64,000 nucleotides of DNA from Reinekea forsetii (GTDB lineage: Bacteria > Pseudomonadota > Gammaproteobacteria > Pseudomonadales > Natronospirillaceae), in the NCBI RefSeq assembly GCF_018860385.1, contig NZ_JAHKPH010000003.1, positions 230,908-294,907 of the forward strand. Direction: 5' to 3'. Both the position numbers and the translations under genes were made by a program. The notes under the pieces were generated by a model, which worked only from the letters and a program-made list of their open reading frames with translations, ran no database searches and was not told the origin of the DNA. Shown piece after piece: positions 28,143-37,314 of this stretch. How positions within the stretch are numbered: position 1 is the stretch's first letter; each line of letters begins with the position of its first letter.

Positions 28143-30239
28143 ATGAATAAGTTAATACAGCTTGTAACGGTTATCTTAATCAGTGTCATGGCAACCACTG
28201 CTTTTGCTCAGGTCGGAAAGGTGATCATCGCTAAAGGTGAAACCTATGCCGTTGACGCAACCAGCCAGTCTCGAACCATCAAACGGCGCTCAGTTATTTT
28301 AGAGGGAGACACTCTAATTACCGGTGCCGACGGTGAAGTGCATATTCGCTTTAACGATAACGCCATATTAGCGCTGCGAGCAAACTCTCAACTTAAAATT
28401 AACGAATACCATGGCCAAAGCAACGGGCAGCCTGAAAAAGTGCTGATGGAACTTTTATCCGGTGGTTTTAGAACTATTACGGGTTCATTCGGTAAATCAA
28501 ATAAAGAGGCGTATCAAATCAAAACGCCGAACGCGAGTATTGGTATTCGCGGTACCAACTATGAAGCCGTCATTAGTGGGCCCGATTTAGTAGTCGGCGT
28601 TTATGATGGTGGTGTCAAACTGCAAAACCCAAGCGGCACTTTAAATTTAGGCTTAGACAGTGCCTTTAGCTTTGCCAAAGTTGCTTCACCACAAGGCCCT
28701 ATTCAAGGGTTAGTGCAACCTCCTGCAGAATTAACAGAAGCTTTAACGGTATCAACCAATGATGTTGCCCCTGCAACAGATTCAGAAGAAGGCGACAACA
28801 GCGAACAGGCCAACGTTCAAGAAGAAGATGACGATGCTCTGAATATTGAAAATGTCGCCATTGAAGAAGAATCGGCACCCACTCAGCCAGCACCTATCGA
28901 AACTGCGGTTCGCCCTATACTGAATCCCTTAAAAACCTTATCTCAAAGTACGGAACAGGCCATAGAGAAACTAAAAAAAGAAGCCAACTTATCAGAATAT
29001 GCCGATGCTCGCTTAACGCTAGCGCAACTGCATGAGCTGAATAACAACCCAGGTGTTGGCTTTGTGGTTGTAAACGATCATTCCGATTATATGCCCGCTG
29101 TGTTTAAGGCAGAAAACTTAATTACGGCAGGCCCTACAGTAGGGAGCGTAACGTTTGACATTGTCTTAACATCTCAGCATGGCACCAAAGTTATTCCTGT
29201 ATTAATTGGATCCGTAACTCTATCTGAAGCAACCATCATGAGTGCAATTAGTACGGCAATTGATGCAAACCAAGATATGCTCGATGGTAGCAGCACGTTA
29301 ATCCCGTCAAATATAAAAGTAAGTGTTGATCCAAGCGGCCGTTTAACGTTGACCGGGTTTGGCAATAATGATGATGAGAATGGGTCTTTGAAATTCGAAA
29401 TCAACAATTTTTCAGGCGTTGCAGCCGATGTGAACGATGTCAAAATAAGCCTAGGCTTATGCACTGGCGATTGCAGCAACATGTCAACATTCACATCTGA
29501 TAGCCACGCCTACGGCAGCATCGATGGCGCTACTCACTACGGCTACGTGTTAAAAGGTGAGAATGGTCCTGTATTCGTTAACTACGAATCTGAAAGCATT
29601 ACCGTTCTAAACGGTGGCTTTAAAACCCCTGATAATGTGTTTAGAGGCCACCCCGATGCGACCAATACGCGTTTTGACTCACTAGATACCAACAACGATG
29701 GCGTGAACGATATCGATTGGGGCTTCTGGGATGCCAATACCAGCCAACCGGCCATATTAATGAGTGACCCTAATAACGCTACGGTTTCAGAAAAGATGGA
29801 CAAAGGCTTCTACTATGTTCGGGCTACGCCGGCCAAACAGGCTGTCTTAACGGGCTTGCGAACCTTCGATTGTAATCCATGCACCGGCAATAACTGGCAC
29901 GCGCAGAGCTCAACGGGTAATGTAACCTCCTTATCGGCTAATTTAGAAGTAAGCTTTTCATCTGGCGAAGCCGTCGGCAATGTTAATATAACCGATGCTA
30001 ATGACAACGCATGGGATCTTACCTATTTTGGCATGGCCAGTGGTTCTAAAATCAATAGTGAATTTGCCTTTGGTACCTTAAATTACCAAGGCTCCACCTA
30101 CGATGCTGTCGGTCAGGTTGATGGTATGTTCGTGGGCGATTCCAGCCAACTCGGGTTTTTAGCTGGCTTCGGGTTTAATACCACAAACATGGATAACTTC
30201 CATCAATCGACCGAAGGCGTTTTTTATATACCCGAATAA
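28143..30239 (+). CDS. Exported FecR-domain protein with C-terminal TbpB-like barrel
   Basis: 698 residues from ATG 28143, preceded by GAAGAAGG. The signal peptide ends near TTAFAQ and has no lipobox cysteine. A FecR domain follows (about 25-150; core TPNASIGIRGTNYE), then an acidic linker (about 210-255, many E/D), a long beta-rich middle, and a C-terminal region (about 560-698) of alternating strands with the pattern GQVDGMFVGDSSQLGFLAGF, like the G-x-F-x-G...G signature of TbpB-type handle/barrel domains carried by Slam cargo. A CxxC pair (FDCNPC) lies near residue 575. It starts 13 bases after the TPR-barrel gene, so an exporter-cargo pair is inferred. Surface location is inference. Confidence 0.65.
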   Translation: MNKLIQLVTVILISVMATTAFAQVGKVIIAKGETYAVDATSQSRTIKRRSVILEGDTLITGADGEVHIRFNDNAILALRANSQLKINEYHGQSNGQPEKVLMELLSGGFRTITGSFGKSNKEAYQIKTPNASIGIRGTNYEAVISGPDLVVGVYDGGVKLQNPSGTLNLGLDSAFSFAKVASPQGPIQGLVQPPAELTEALTVSTNDVAPATDSEEGDNSEQANVQEEDDDALNIENVAIEEESAPTQPAPIETAVRPILNPLKTLSQSTEQAIEKLKKEANLSEYADARLTLAQLHELNNNPGVGFVVVNDHSDYMPAVFKAENLITAGPTVGSVTFDIVLTSQHGTKVIPVLIGSVTLSEATIMSAISTAIDANQDMLDGSSTLIPSNIKVSVDPSGRLTLTGFGNNDDENGSLKFEINNFSGVAADVNDVKISLGLCTGDCSNMSTFTSDSHAYGSIDGATHYGYVLKGENGPVFVNYESESITVLNGGFKTPDNVFRGHPDATNTRFDSLDTNNDGVNDIDWGFWDANTSQPAILMSDPNNATVSEKMDKGFYYVRATPAKQAVLTGLRTFDCNPCTGNNWHAQSSTGNVTSLSANLEVSFSSGEAVGNVNITDANDNAWDLTYFGMASGSKINSEFAFGTLNYQGSTYDAVGQVDGMFVGDSSQLGFLAGFGFNTTNMDNFHQSTEGVFYIPE

Positions 30240-30325
30240 TCAACGATCTTTTTCCTATCAAGCATGAATAGTGGGTCGGTTTTTTGATATGGTGACGCCT
30301 GAATTTACTTAATATGGGTTTTACC

Positions 30326-30844
30326 ATGTCAGATCGACCTTCTTCATTAGATAAAAACGACCTCATTGAGTGCGGCCACGGCCGAATGTTTGGCCCAGGC
30401 AATGCACAATTACCTGTCGACAACATGTTGATGATGGATCGAATAACCACCATTTCCGATGAAGGTGGTGAATACGGCAAAGGCTTTATTCGCGCAGAAC
30501 TCGATGTAAACCCCGATTTATGGTTTTTCCAATGCCACTTCCCAGGCGACCCAGTAATGCCTGGCTGCCTTGGCCTTGACGCCATGTGGCAATTGGTTGG
30601 CTTTTACTTAGGCTGGCGTGGCAACCCTGGTAAAGGGCGAGCGCTGGGCGTAGGTGAACTTACCTTTAAAGGGCAAATCATGCCCGACGCTAAAAAAGTA
30701 GTTTATAAGCTCGAAATTAAGCGCGTCATTGAAAGCCGCTTAGTAATGGGTATTGCAGACGGTATTGTTGAGTGCGACGGCAAAGAAATTTACTTTGCAA
30801 AAGACCTCAAAGTTGGCTTATTCAAGCCAGAACAAATGAAGTAA
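30326..30844 (+). CDS. fabA: 3-hydroxydecanoyl-ACP dehydratase/isomerase
   Basis: 172-residue hot-dog enzyme that dehydrates 3-hydroxydecanoyl-ACP and isomerises the product to cis-3-decenoyl-ACP, the branch point for unsaturated fatty acids. The active-site segment [20 protein letters not shown] (catalytic His and Asp) is intact. The second ATG (30326, MSDRPSSL) gives the usual length of about 171; an ATG four codons earlier is possible. It lies 9 bases before fabB, the standard fabAB operon of gammaproteobacteria. Confidence 0.97.
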   Translation: MSDRPSSLDKNDLIECGHGRMFGPGNAQLPVDNMLMMDRITTISDEGGEYGKGFIRAELDVNPDLWFFQCHFPGDPVMPGCLGLDAMWQLVGFYLGWRGNPGKGRALGVGELTFKGQIMPDAKKVVYKLEIKRVIESRLVMGIADGIVECDGKEIYFAKDLKVGLFKPEQMK

Positions 30845-30853
30845 GGTGACACT

Positions 30854-32071
30854 ATGAAACGCGTTGTAGTTACAGGAATGGGCATTGTGTCTTGCATAGG
30901 CAACGATGTCGCCTCTGTTACAGAATCTCTTAAAGCAGGTAAGTCGGGTATTTCTTTTAACGAGAAATACGCAGAACTTGGAATGCGCAGCCACATCAGC
31001 GGTACTCCTTCGATTGATTTAAAAGAACACATTGACCGCAAATCTATTCGGTTCATGGGCGAAGCCGCCGGTTACGCCTACGTTGCAATGCAACAGGCAA
31101 TCGAAGACGCAGGTTTAAGCGAAGAGCAATACTCTAACCCACGTGTGGGCTTAGTTGCTGGCTCTGGCGGTGCTGATTCAGCAAGCCAAACTGAATCTGC
31201 GAACATTCTGTTAGAAAAAGGCCTAAAGCGTGTAGGCCCTTACCGTGTGACGCAAACCATGGGTTCTACGGTTTCGGCTTGCCTAGCAACGCCTTTTAAA
31301 ATAAAAGGGGTTAACTACTCAATTACATCAGCCTGCGCGACCAGTGCACATTGTATTGGCAACGGCATGGAGCTGATTCAACTGGGCAAGCAAGATATCG
31401 TGTTTGCTGGCGGCGGTGAAGCTGAACATTGGACCATGAGCTGTTTATTTGATGCCATGGGTGCTTTATCTACGAAGTACAACGATGCACCAGAAAGCGC
31501 AAGCCGCGCTTACGATGCGGATCGTGATGGCTTTGTTATTGCTGGCGGTGGTGGTATGTTGGTTCTAGAAGAATACGAACATGCTAAAGCTCGTGGCGCA
31601 AAAATCTACGGTGAATTAGTCGGCTATGGCGCAACCAGCGATGGTTACAACATGGTTGCTCCTAGCGGTGAAGGCGCTGTACGTTGCATGCAAATGGCCA
31701 TGCAAAATGTCGACGGCGATATTGATTACATTAACGCACACGGCACCAGTACACCGGCCGGTGACGTTACAGAATTGAAAGCCGTGCGTGAAGTGTTTGG
31801 CGATAGCATGCCAGCCATTGCTTCAACTAAATCTTTAACAGGTCATAGTTTAGGCGCAACAGGCGTACAAGAAGCCATTTACAGCCTTATCATGATGAAT
31901 GAAAACTTCATCGCGGCCAGTAAGAACGTTGAAAACATAGATCCTGAAGCTGGTGATAATGTGAACATTGTTACGGAGCGCAAAGATGGGGTTACGCTGA
32001 ATAACGTAATGTCGAATAGCTTTGGTTTTGGTGGTACGAACGCTACCTTGGTGTTTTCAAGAGCCAAGTAA
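30854..32071 (+). CDS. fabB: 3-oxoacyl-ACP synthase I (KAS I)
   Basis: 405-residue condensing enzyme elongating the cis-3-decenoyl-ACP made by FabA. The Cys-His-His triad is visible: Cys in [10 protein letters not shown] (near residue 161), His in [11 protein letters not shown] and His in [12 protein letters not shown]; the C-terminal [12 protein letters not shown] is typical. AAGGTGA ribosome site. Ends at a strong bidirectional terminator. Confidence 0.97.
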   Translation: MKRVVVTGMGIVSCIGNDVASVTESLKAGKSGISFNEKYAELGMRSHISGTPSIDLKEHIDRKSIRFMGEAAGYAYVAMQQAIEDAGLSEEQYSNPRVGLVAGSGGADSASQTESANILLEKGLKRVGPYRVTQTMGSTVSACLATPFKIKGVNYSITSACATSAHCIGNGMELIQLGKQDIVFAGGGEAEHWTMSCLFDAMGALSTKYNDAPESASRAYDADRDGFVIAGGGGMLVLEEYEHAKARGAKIYGELVGYGATSDGYNMVAPSGEGAVRCMQMAMQNVDGDIDYINAHGTSTPAGDVTELKAVREVFGDSMPAIASTKSLTGHSLGATGVQEAIYSLIMMNENFIAASKNVENIDPEAGDNVNIVTERKDGVTLNNVMSNSFGFGGTNATLVFSRAK

Positions 32072-32087
32072 ACGCATGCTTTAAAAT

Positions 32088-32124
32088 AAAAAGGGCGCTG
32101 TCTTTGAGACTAGCGCCCTTTTTT
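32088..32124. terminator. Bidirectional terminator after fabB
   Basis: AAAAAGGGCGCT and AGCGCCCTTTTTT form a long stem with an inner GTCT/AGAC helix; T-runs exist on both strands. It separates fabB from the convergent small-gene operon ending at 32149. Confidence 0.9.
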
Positions 32125-32148
32125 ATGCATTCAACTTTAGCGGTTGCT

Positions 32149-32361
32149 TTAGTCTAAATAACCTTTCTTCTTCAGTTCGCGTTCGCTGAAGTATTCTCGC
32201 ATCACCAAGGTTATTGCCAAGGCAGCAACAAAAAAGGCGCCCAGAGTAAACAGCAACTTCCAAAAAATTTCGCTGCTAAACGGAGTGAACCAAACTTGCA
32301 CCACCGTTAATATGACAGACAATACAAATAAAATTGTGCAAACAATGGAGCCGTATTTCAT
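32149..32361 (-). CDS. Small two-helix membrane protein, unknown
   Basis: 70 residues with two hydrophobic segments (IVCTILFVLSVILTVVQVWF, about 5-24, and LLFTLGAFFVAALAITLVM, about 36-54) and a charged tail REYFSERELKKKGYLD. Family not recognised. Its ATG overlaps the upstream gene's TGA (ATGA), so the two are translationally coupled. Confidence 0.65.
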   Translation of the reverse strand: MKYGSIVCTILFVLSVILTVVQVWFTPFSSEIFWKLLFTLGAFFVAALAITLVMREYFSERELKKKGYLD

Positions 32362-32567
32362 TTTTCTCGACCTAAAATAACGACATAAGCTTCACGCTTC
32401 CAAAACAACAGCATACGACGGATATCCTTTTCCATTGTTTGAACTCGCCAACCTTCAGCAGAGTTCTTATTTAAAAATTCCGTGAATTTTATCGGGTTAA
32501 CCTTAGAACCGCCTAACACCAATGACCCCAGCATCCCTTCTTGATAAATAACTACTTTGTATTCCAT
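32358..32567 (-). CDS. DUF4177-like small protein
   Basis: 69 residues starting MEYKVVIYQEG, with FTEFLNKNSAEGWRVQTM in the middle and a hydrophobic/basic end. The pattern YKVV...LN..G.EGW.V is that of DUF4177 proteins of unknown function. The ATG at 32567 is preceded by AAAGGGAA and is preferred to an upstream start. Coupled to the membrane protein gene downstream. Confidence 0.7.
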   Translation of the reverse strand: MEYKVVIYQEGMLGSLVLGGSKVNPIKFTEFLNKNSAEGWRVQTMEKDIRRMLLFWKREAYVVILGREK

Positions 32568-32630
32568 TTTTGTTCCCTTTTTGGTTTTGCTTGTTATTGT
32601 TGCATTCACTAGATGCTCTCTGATCTAGTG

Positions 32631-33020
32631 TTAAAACTCATAATCGAACTGATAAAAGTGAACACCCTCTTTTATATCGATTTTCATTGAGCCTTTTATA
32701 CCAGCTAACTCACCGGTACCTGAATCAGCCACGACTTCAAGAATTAAGTTATCTTTGCCTTTATCCATTGTGCCAAAATGCTGCAACACAAAACTACCTT
32801 TTTTACCGGCTAACGACCCCTCAACTTGTTCGATCGCAACATAACCCGCGGAACCTTGAGTAGATGTCATGGCACTGAGCATTTCACCTTGGCTTGTAGC
32901 GTCTAGATCACCAGTGAATGTTTTATCAATAGACATACGCCCTAAATTATTTCCGTGCTTGCCCTGAGCATAGCCATCTATTGGTTTAAGCGAGACTTCG
33001 AATTGCCCTTTCGCATTCAT
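32631..33020 (-). CDS. DUF3224-family protein
   Basis: 129-residue beta-rich protein of the DUF3224 (AttH-like/allene oxide cyclase-like) family: KGQFEVSLKPIDGYAQG at the start, SIDKTFTGDLDATSQGEML, then GKKGSFVLQHFGTMDKG and GTGELAGIKGSMKIDI. Function unknown. The ATG at 33020 has AAGGGG upstream. It is 63 bases upstream of the DUF4177 gene and may share the transcript. Confidence 0.85.
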   Translation of the reverse strand: MNAKGQFEVSLKPIDGYAQGKHGNNLGRMSIDKTFTGDLDATSQGEMLSAMTSTQGSAGYVAIEQVEGSLAGKKGSFVLQHFGTMDKGKDNLILEVVADSGTGELAGIKGSMKIDIKEGVHFYQFDYEF

Positions 33021-33126
33021 AAACACCCCTTGATTTTTTATTTGACCACATAATCTAAAACATTTCGAAGCCTTCCGCGAGCAATAATTTTAGCAGCGGC
33101 CTTTTCGTTCGTAATTACATTTCAAG

Positions 33127-33666
33127 CTAAAAGGAAGAGCCCGGCTGCTCTAGAAACGCTATTTCTTGCTCACTCGATTCGCGACCTAAAATATAATTTC
33201 GGTGTGGATATCGACCATATTTTTCGATGATCGCCTTATGGCGGCGCTCAAATTCTAGAGTATTTTCGTTACCCAATGCGGCAAACAGGCGCTCGGCTTC
33301 TTCGTGCACGACAAGTGATTCACTGTGCATATAAGGCATGTACAAAAAACTGCGTTGTGAGGGCGACAATGCTTGATCATCACCTTGCAAAACGGCTTCT
33401 TGCGCTAAAGCGAGTGCGAGCGTATCCGATGCAAAAGCTTGCGCCGTGTCCCGATACATATTTCGTGAAAATTGATCTAATACGATCACCTCGGCAAGCC
33501 GACCTTGCGCCGTAGCTCGCCAAGAAAATAGTTCACACTGATGTGCTTGCTGGTGCACATTCAGAAAGCGTCGACGAATATCTTCATCAAACGCCTCATC
33601 TTTAACCCACCATTGTTTTGGGTTTATCTCCTCAAACCAAAATGCTAAAACATCATCGTGTGTCAT
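33127..33666 (-). CDS. DUF924-family protein
   Basis: 179-residue helical protein of the DUF924 family (TPR-like fold). Hallmarks: VLAFWFEEINPKQWWVKDEA, VIVLDQFSRNMYRD and FLYMPYMHSE, ending FGRYPHRN-like KYGRYPHRNYILGRES. Function is not established. It lies 43 bases downstream of tdh on the same strand, so it may be the last gene of the kbl-tdh transcript. Confidence 0.9.
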   Translation of the reverse strand: MTHDDVLAFWFEEINPKQWWVKDEAFDEDIRRRFLNVHQQAHQCELFSWRATAQGRLAEVIVLDQFSRNMYRDTAQAFASDTLALALAQEAVLQGDDQALSPSQRSFLYMPYMHSESLVVHEEAERLFAALGNENTLEFERRHKAIIEKYGRYPHRNYILGRESSEQEIAFLEQPGSSF

Positions 33667-33709
33667 GAGTTGGCCTCTAGGTAACTGGCTTATTGTGAGT
33701 GAACAGTTA

Positions 33710-34732
33710 CTACCACTCTAATATAACCTTACCAGATTGGCCACTGCGCATAATATCAAAGCCTTTTTGAAATTCATCAATCGGCAAGTTATGCGTAATA
33801 ATGGGTTTTAAATCTAAGCCCGATTGGATAAGTCCAGCCATTTTGTACCAGGTTTCAAACATCTCCCGGCCGTAAATTCCTTTTATTTCTAAACCCTTAA
33901 ATATAACTTGTGTCCAATCAATACCCATTTGCTCGGGAGGAATACCCAGCATGGCTATTTTTCCGCCATGGTTCATTGATTCAAGCATGGCGCGAAACGC
34001 ACTCGGTACGCCCGACATTTCTAACCCAACATCAAAGCCTTCCGCCATACCTAAACGCTCCATAACCTCGCTCAACGATTCTTGAGCCACGTTGACGGTG
34101 GTGCTGGCACCCATTTGCTTTGCCAAGGCTAAGCGATAATCGTTGATATCGGTGACCACGACATTGCGCGCGCCAACGTGCTTAGCCACAGCTGCAGCCA
34201 TGATTCCTATTGGACCTGCTCCCGTAATGAGTACATCTTCGGCCACCATATTAAAGCTCAGTGCCGTGTGCACCGCATTACCAAACGGATCAAAAATGGC
34301 GGCCATATCATCAGTCACGTCGGCCGGCAGCTTAAAAGCATTAAAAGCAGGTATCACTAAATACTCAGCAAAGGCTCCGGCTCTGTTAACGCCCACACCT
34401 TGCGTATTTCGACATAAATGACGACGCCCTGCTCGACAGTTTCGGCAAAAACCACAGGTAATATGACCTTCCCCACTGACACGATCGCCAACGCTAAAAC
34501 CGCTAACTTCTTGGCCCATTCCCACCACTTCGCCAACGTATTCATGGCCTGTAACCAAGCCAACCGGCACGTTTTCTTGTGACCAATGATCCCAGTTATA
34601 TATGTGAACATCGGTACCGCAAATGGCGGTTTTTTTAATTTTTATCAGTAAGTCGTTATGTCCGACTTCTGGCTCAGGAACATCGGTCATCCAGATGCCG
34701 GGTTCGGCTTTTAATTTTGCTAACGCTTTCAT
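33710..34732 (-). CDS. tdh: L-threonine 3-dehydrogenase
   Basis: 340-residue zinc-dependent medium-chain dehydrogenase oxidising threonine to 2-amino-3-ketobutyrate with NAD. The catalytic zinc region [15 protein letters not shown] (Cys38) and GHEYVG, the structural zinc cluster [15 protein letters not shown], and the Rossmann motif [12 protein letters not shown] are present; the C-terminal region [15 protein letters not shown] is specific to Tdh. Its ATG overlaps the kbl TGA (ATGA), so the pair is coupled. Confidence 0.97.
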   Translation of the reverse strand: MKALAKLKAEPGIWMTDVPEPEVGHNDLLIKIKKTAICGTDVHIYNWDHWSQENVPVGLVTGHEYVGEVVGMGQEVSGFSVGDRVSGEGHITCGFCRNCRAGRRHLCRNTQGVGVNRAGAFAEYLVIPAFNAFKLPADVTDDMAAIFDPFGNAVHTALSFNMVAEDVLITGAGPIGIMAAAVAKHVGARNVVVTDINDYRLALAKQMGASTTVNVAQESLSEVMERLGMAEGFDVGLEMSGVPSAFRAMLESMNHGGKIAMLGIPPEQMGIDWTQVIFKGLEIKGIYGREMFETWYKMAGLIQSGLDLKPIITHNLPIDEFQKGFDIMRSGQSGKVILEW

Positions 34733-35916
34733 TTAATCACTCCGTGCAACTTGCCTACTTCAATAAACGCATCGATGGCTTTATCTAATTGAACTTTGGT
34801 TAGAGCCGCGTTCATTTGAGTACGTATTCTCGCCTGCCCTTTAGGAACAACAGGAAAGCTAAAACTAACAACATAGATATCGCGTTTGAGCATTTCTTCG
34901 GCAAACTTACCGGCTACTACGGCATCACCGATCATGACGGGAATAATGGCATGATCTTTTCCGGCTAAAGTAAAGCCGGCAGCTTCCATTCGCGCCCTAA
35001 AGTAACTAGCGTGAGCCCACAGCTGTTTACGCAGTTGATCACCCTGTTGTACCAGCTCTAGTGCCGTTAATGTGGCGTGTGCTATGGCAGGCGCCAAAGA
35101 ATTAGAGAATAAATAGGGCCGTGAACGTTGGCGCAACCAATCAACAATGGGTTGCTTTGCCGCCGTGTAACCGCCACTAGCGCCACCTAAGGCTTTACCT
35201 AAAGTGCCCGTTATGATGTCTATTCGCGAAATCACATCACAGTATTCATGGCTGCCTTTGCCGTTGTCACCTAAAAAGCCAGTGGCGTGGCTGTCATCGA
35301 CCATAACTAGGGCGTCGTATTTATCGGCTAAGTCACAGATAGTTTTTAAATCAGCAATGACGCCATCCATAGAGAAAACGCCGTCCGTTACAATTAATCG
35401 TGTTTTGGCGTCTTGACACTGCTGCAATATGGCTTCGAGTTCATCCATATTGTTGTTGGCATAACGAAACCGTTTAGCTTTACACAAACGAACGCCATCA
35501 ATAATAGAGGCATGATTCAATGAATCTGAAATCACCGCATCTTGATCATCGAGCAACGTCTCAAATAGGCCGCCGTTTGCATCAAAACAACTGGAGTACA
35601 AGATGGTGTCGTCCATCCCTAAAAATTCACTCAGTGCCTTTTCAAGCTGCTTATGAACCGCTTGAGTTCCACAAATAAATCGTACCGATGCGGCACCAAA
35701 ACCGAACTGATCCATGCCCTGTTTGGCGGCGTTTATTAACTGCGGAGAATTCGCTAAACCAAGGTAATTATTGGCACAAAGATTTATAACATCTCCCTGA
35801 TTGGTTGATATTTCGGCACCTTGTGGCCCTAAAAGTTCTCGTTCATTTTTGAACAAGCCCTCTTCTTTTAGTTGATTCAGCTGCAATGGCAATTGCTTTA
35901 ATAATGATTTAGACAT
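34729..35916 (-). CDS. kbl: 2-amino-3-ketobutyrate CoA ligase (glycine C-acetyltransferase)
   Basis: 395-residue PLP enzyme of the alpha-oxoamine synthase family, cleaving 2-amino-3-ketobutyrate with CoA to glycine and acetyl-Co[25 protein letters not shown] and the PLP lysine in [14 protein letters not shown] (about 240) are clear. AGGAG lies 7 bases before the ATG. Forms the threonine catabolic operon kbl-tdh. The 368-base region upstream holds no gene and probably its promoter. Confidence 0.97.
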   Translation of the reverse strand: MSKSLLKQLPLQLNQLKEEGLFKNERELLGPQGAEISTNQGDVINLCANNYLGLANSPQLINAAKQGMDQFGFGAASVRFICGTQAVHKQLEKALSEFLGMDDTILYSSCFDANGGLFETLLDDQDAVISDSLNHASIIDGVRLCKAKRFRYANNNMDELEAILQQCQDAKTRLIVTDGVFSMDGVIADLKTICDLADKYDALVMVDDSHATGFLGDNGKGSHEYCDVISRIDIITGTLGKALGGASGGYTAAKQPIVDWLRQRSRPYLFSNSLAPAIAHATLTALELVQQGDQLRKQLWAHASYFRARMEAAGFTLAGKDHAIIPVMIGDAVVAGKFAEEMLKRDIYVVSFSFPVVPKGQARIRTQMNAALTKVQLDKAIDAFIEVGKLHGVIK

Positions 35917-36284
35917 GAGCGGCTCCTATATTTGCTGTATAGGGTCTGATGCTTTCAACCTAAAATCAACAGACAACATGAAAGGCGTGTGAAATTAGCT
36001 GTCATCGAGTGCTGACACCTACTATTTAGCCCCACGACAACATAGTAGTCATTTTGATTGTCATGTTGATTTTTGACCAAGAGCCCGCATAGTAATTACG
36101 ACTTAAGTAGAAGAATTTGCGCCAATTTGTCACAATAGACCAGTCAGCTAACATTGGTTACTTGAGCATTTTATGAATTGGGCGGTATAACCCAATTTCA
36201 TGGTCTAAAATGAATAAACAAGCTAACGGCATGGCGGGAAGCCCATAAAGCTTAGACAGTTTTTAAAACCTAGAGGGATGCAGA
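35917..36284. other. Intergenic region between kbl and the small helical protein
   Basis: Divergent promoter region of 368 bases with no convincing gene. One imperfect hairpin (ATGAATTGGG at 36173 with CCCAATTTCAT ending 36201) is visible. I saw no recognisable riboswitch; specific operators were not identified. Confidence 0.4.
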
Positions 36285-36470
36285 ATGGATCCAGAATTAA
36301 TAGCACTTGAAAACGCCATTGAAGATGCCGAAATGGCAAAGCGTGCCTTTGTTAAAGAAAACCCTAACGGTGCAGGCGATAAAGACGAAAGAATGCGTCT
36401 TTACACCAACGTTGAACGAGCCCGTAAAGCTTTAAGAGAATATAAAAAAGCGAACCCACACCTGTTATAA
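36285..36470 (+). CDS. Small charged helical protein, unknown
   Basis: 61 residues, rich in Glu, Lys and Ala, predicted to form two helices around a PNGAGDKDE turn (ALENAIEDAEMAKRAFVKEN and MRLYTNVERARKALREYKKA). AGAGGGATGC precedes the ATG and a hairpin follows the stop, which supports a real gene. I do not recognise the family. Confidence 0.6.
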   Translation: MDPELIALENAIEDAEMAKRAFVKENPNGAGDKDERMRLYTNVERARKALREYKKANPHLL

Positions 36471-36480
36471 CTTCAAAAAT

Positions 36481-36501
36481 GCAGACCCTTCTTGGGTCTG
36501 C
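36481..36501. terminator. Shared terminator between convergent genes
   Basis: GCAGACCC, a 5-base loop and GGGTCTGC form a perfect 8-bp hairpin. On the minus strand it is followed by ATTTTTG, so it best serves the acyltransferase gene ending at 36509; it may also stop the plus-strand small gene. Confidence 0.7.
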
Positions 36502-36508
36502 CAATTCT

Positions 36509-37096
36509 TCAGTAATTACTCGGTATTTTGCCTTGGTACTGACCAAAAAATTCGTAGCATTCTTGAGCATCTTTTTCGACGCTGTCGGTAGGATAGAATA
36601 AGTCTAAAAATCGAACGGTTTTAGTCTTATAGTCAATAGTTACTCGGAACACAGGAACATTTGCAGCTTTTGCAATTCGCAAAAAACCGGTCTTTAAGTG
36701 ACCGACTTTTTTACGAGTACCTTCGGGCGCAATAGCCACCAGCATGGTTTCGTGAGCTTTAAAACGATCGGCAATTTGCTCGGCCAACCCTTTAGGCGCA
36801 TGACGATAAACCGGAATACCTCCCCACTTCGTCATTATTCCTTTAAATGGCCAGCTAAACAGGGTGTGCTTGCCCATCCAATACACTTTAAAGTCCATAG
36901 CGAACATCACCATTAAGCCTATCGGGAAATCCCAATTACTGGTGTGCGGCGCCACCGTAAACATGGCCTTAGGGATATCAGGTATTTCGCCTTCTACTTT
37001 CCAGCCCCAAGCTTTTAAAACAGTTCGTCCCAGCCAACGGCTAAAACGATTGCCAAACCGATCCCAGCTGTCTGGGATTTTTGGTAAATCAGACAC
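36509..37096 (-). CDS. PlsC-type lysophospholipid acyltransferase family protein
   Basis: 195-residue LPLAT-family acyltransferase. The HX4D motif is in VAPHTSNWDFP, followed by GGIPVYR and the glycine/arginine block IAPEGTRKKV, all typical of PlsC-like enzymes transferring acyl chains to glycerolipids. Unlike PlsC itself it is short and resembles the soluble bacterial subfamily near membrane surfaces. The start chosen is GTG at 37096 because GGAGG stands 5 bases before it; a GTG four codons further upstream has no ribosome site. The acyl acceptor is unknown. Confidence 0.87.
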   Translation of the reverse strand: MSDLPKIPDSWDRFGNRFSRWLGRTVLKAWGWKVEGEIPDIPKAMFTVAPHTSNWDFPIGLMVMFAMDFKVYWMGKHTLFSWPFKGIMTKWGGIPVYRHAPKGLAEQIADRFKAHETMLVAIAPEGTRKKVGHLKTGFLRIAKAANVPVFRVTIDYKTKTVRFLDLFYPTDSVEKDAQECYEFFGQYQGKIPSNY

Positions 37097-37257
37097 ATCA
37101 GCCTCCACAAACTATACACTTGTCTATTAAATGCATTGTAGCGGTTTTGGCCAGTAGTATTAATGAATTTAGAACATTTTTATTTGTCAGTGAGCGACCC
37201 AATGCCGTAAACAAAAGAATTCGATTAAAAAGCTCTATATTGGCTTTATTCAAAAGC

Positions 37258-37297
37258 AAAAAAAAACCGAGCCCAGCATTCGCCAAGTTCGGTTTTT
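37258..37297 (-). terminator. Terminator of the TRAP operon
   Basis: On the minus strand AAAAACCGA and TCGGTTTTT form a 9-bp stem with an 18-base loop, followed by a continued T-run to 37258. It lies 18 bases beyond the stop of the large permease gene. Confidence 0.8.
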
Positions 37298-37314
37298 ACT
37301 CAATTCTTAAGCGA

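Noticed and set aside
33681..33710. GTAACTG/CAGTTAC inverted repeat between DUF924 and tdh
   Set aside because: Long loop, overlaps the tdh stop, no T-tract; likely chance.
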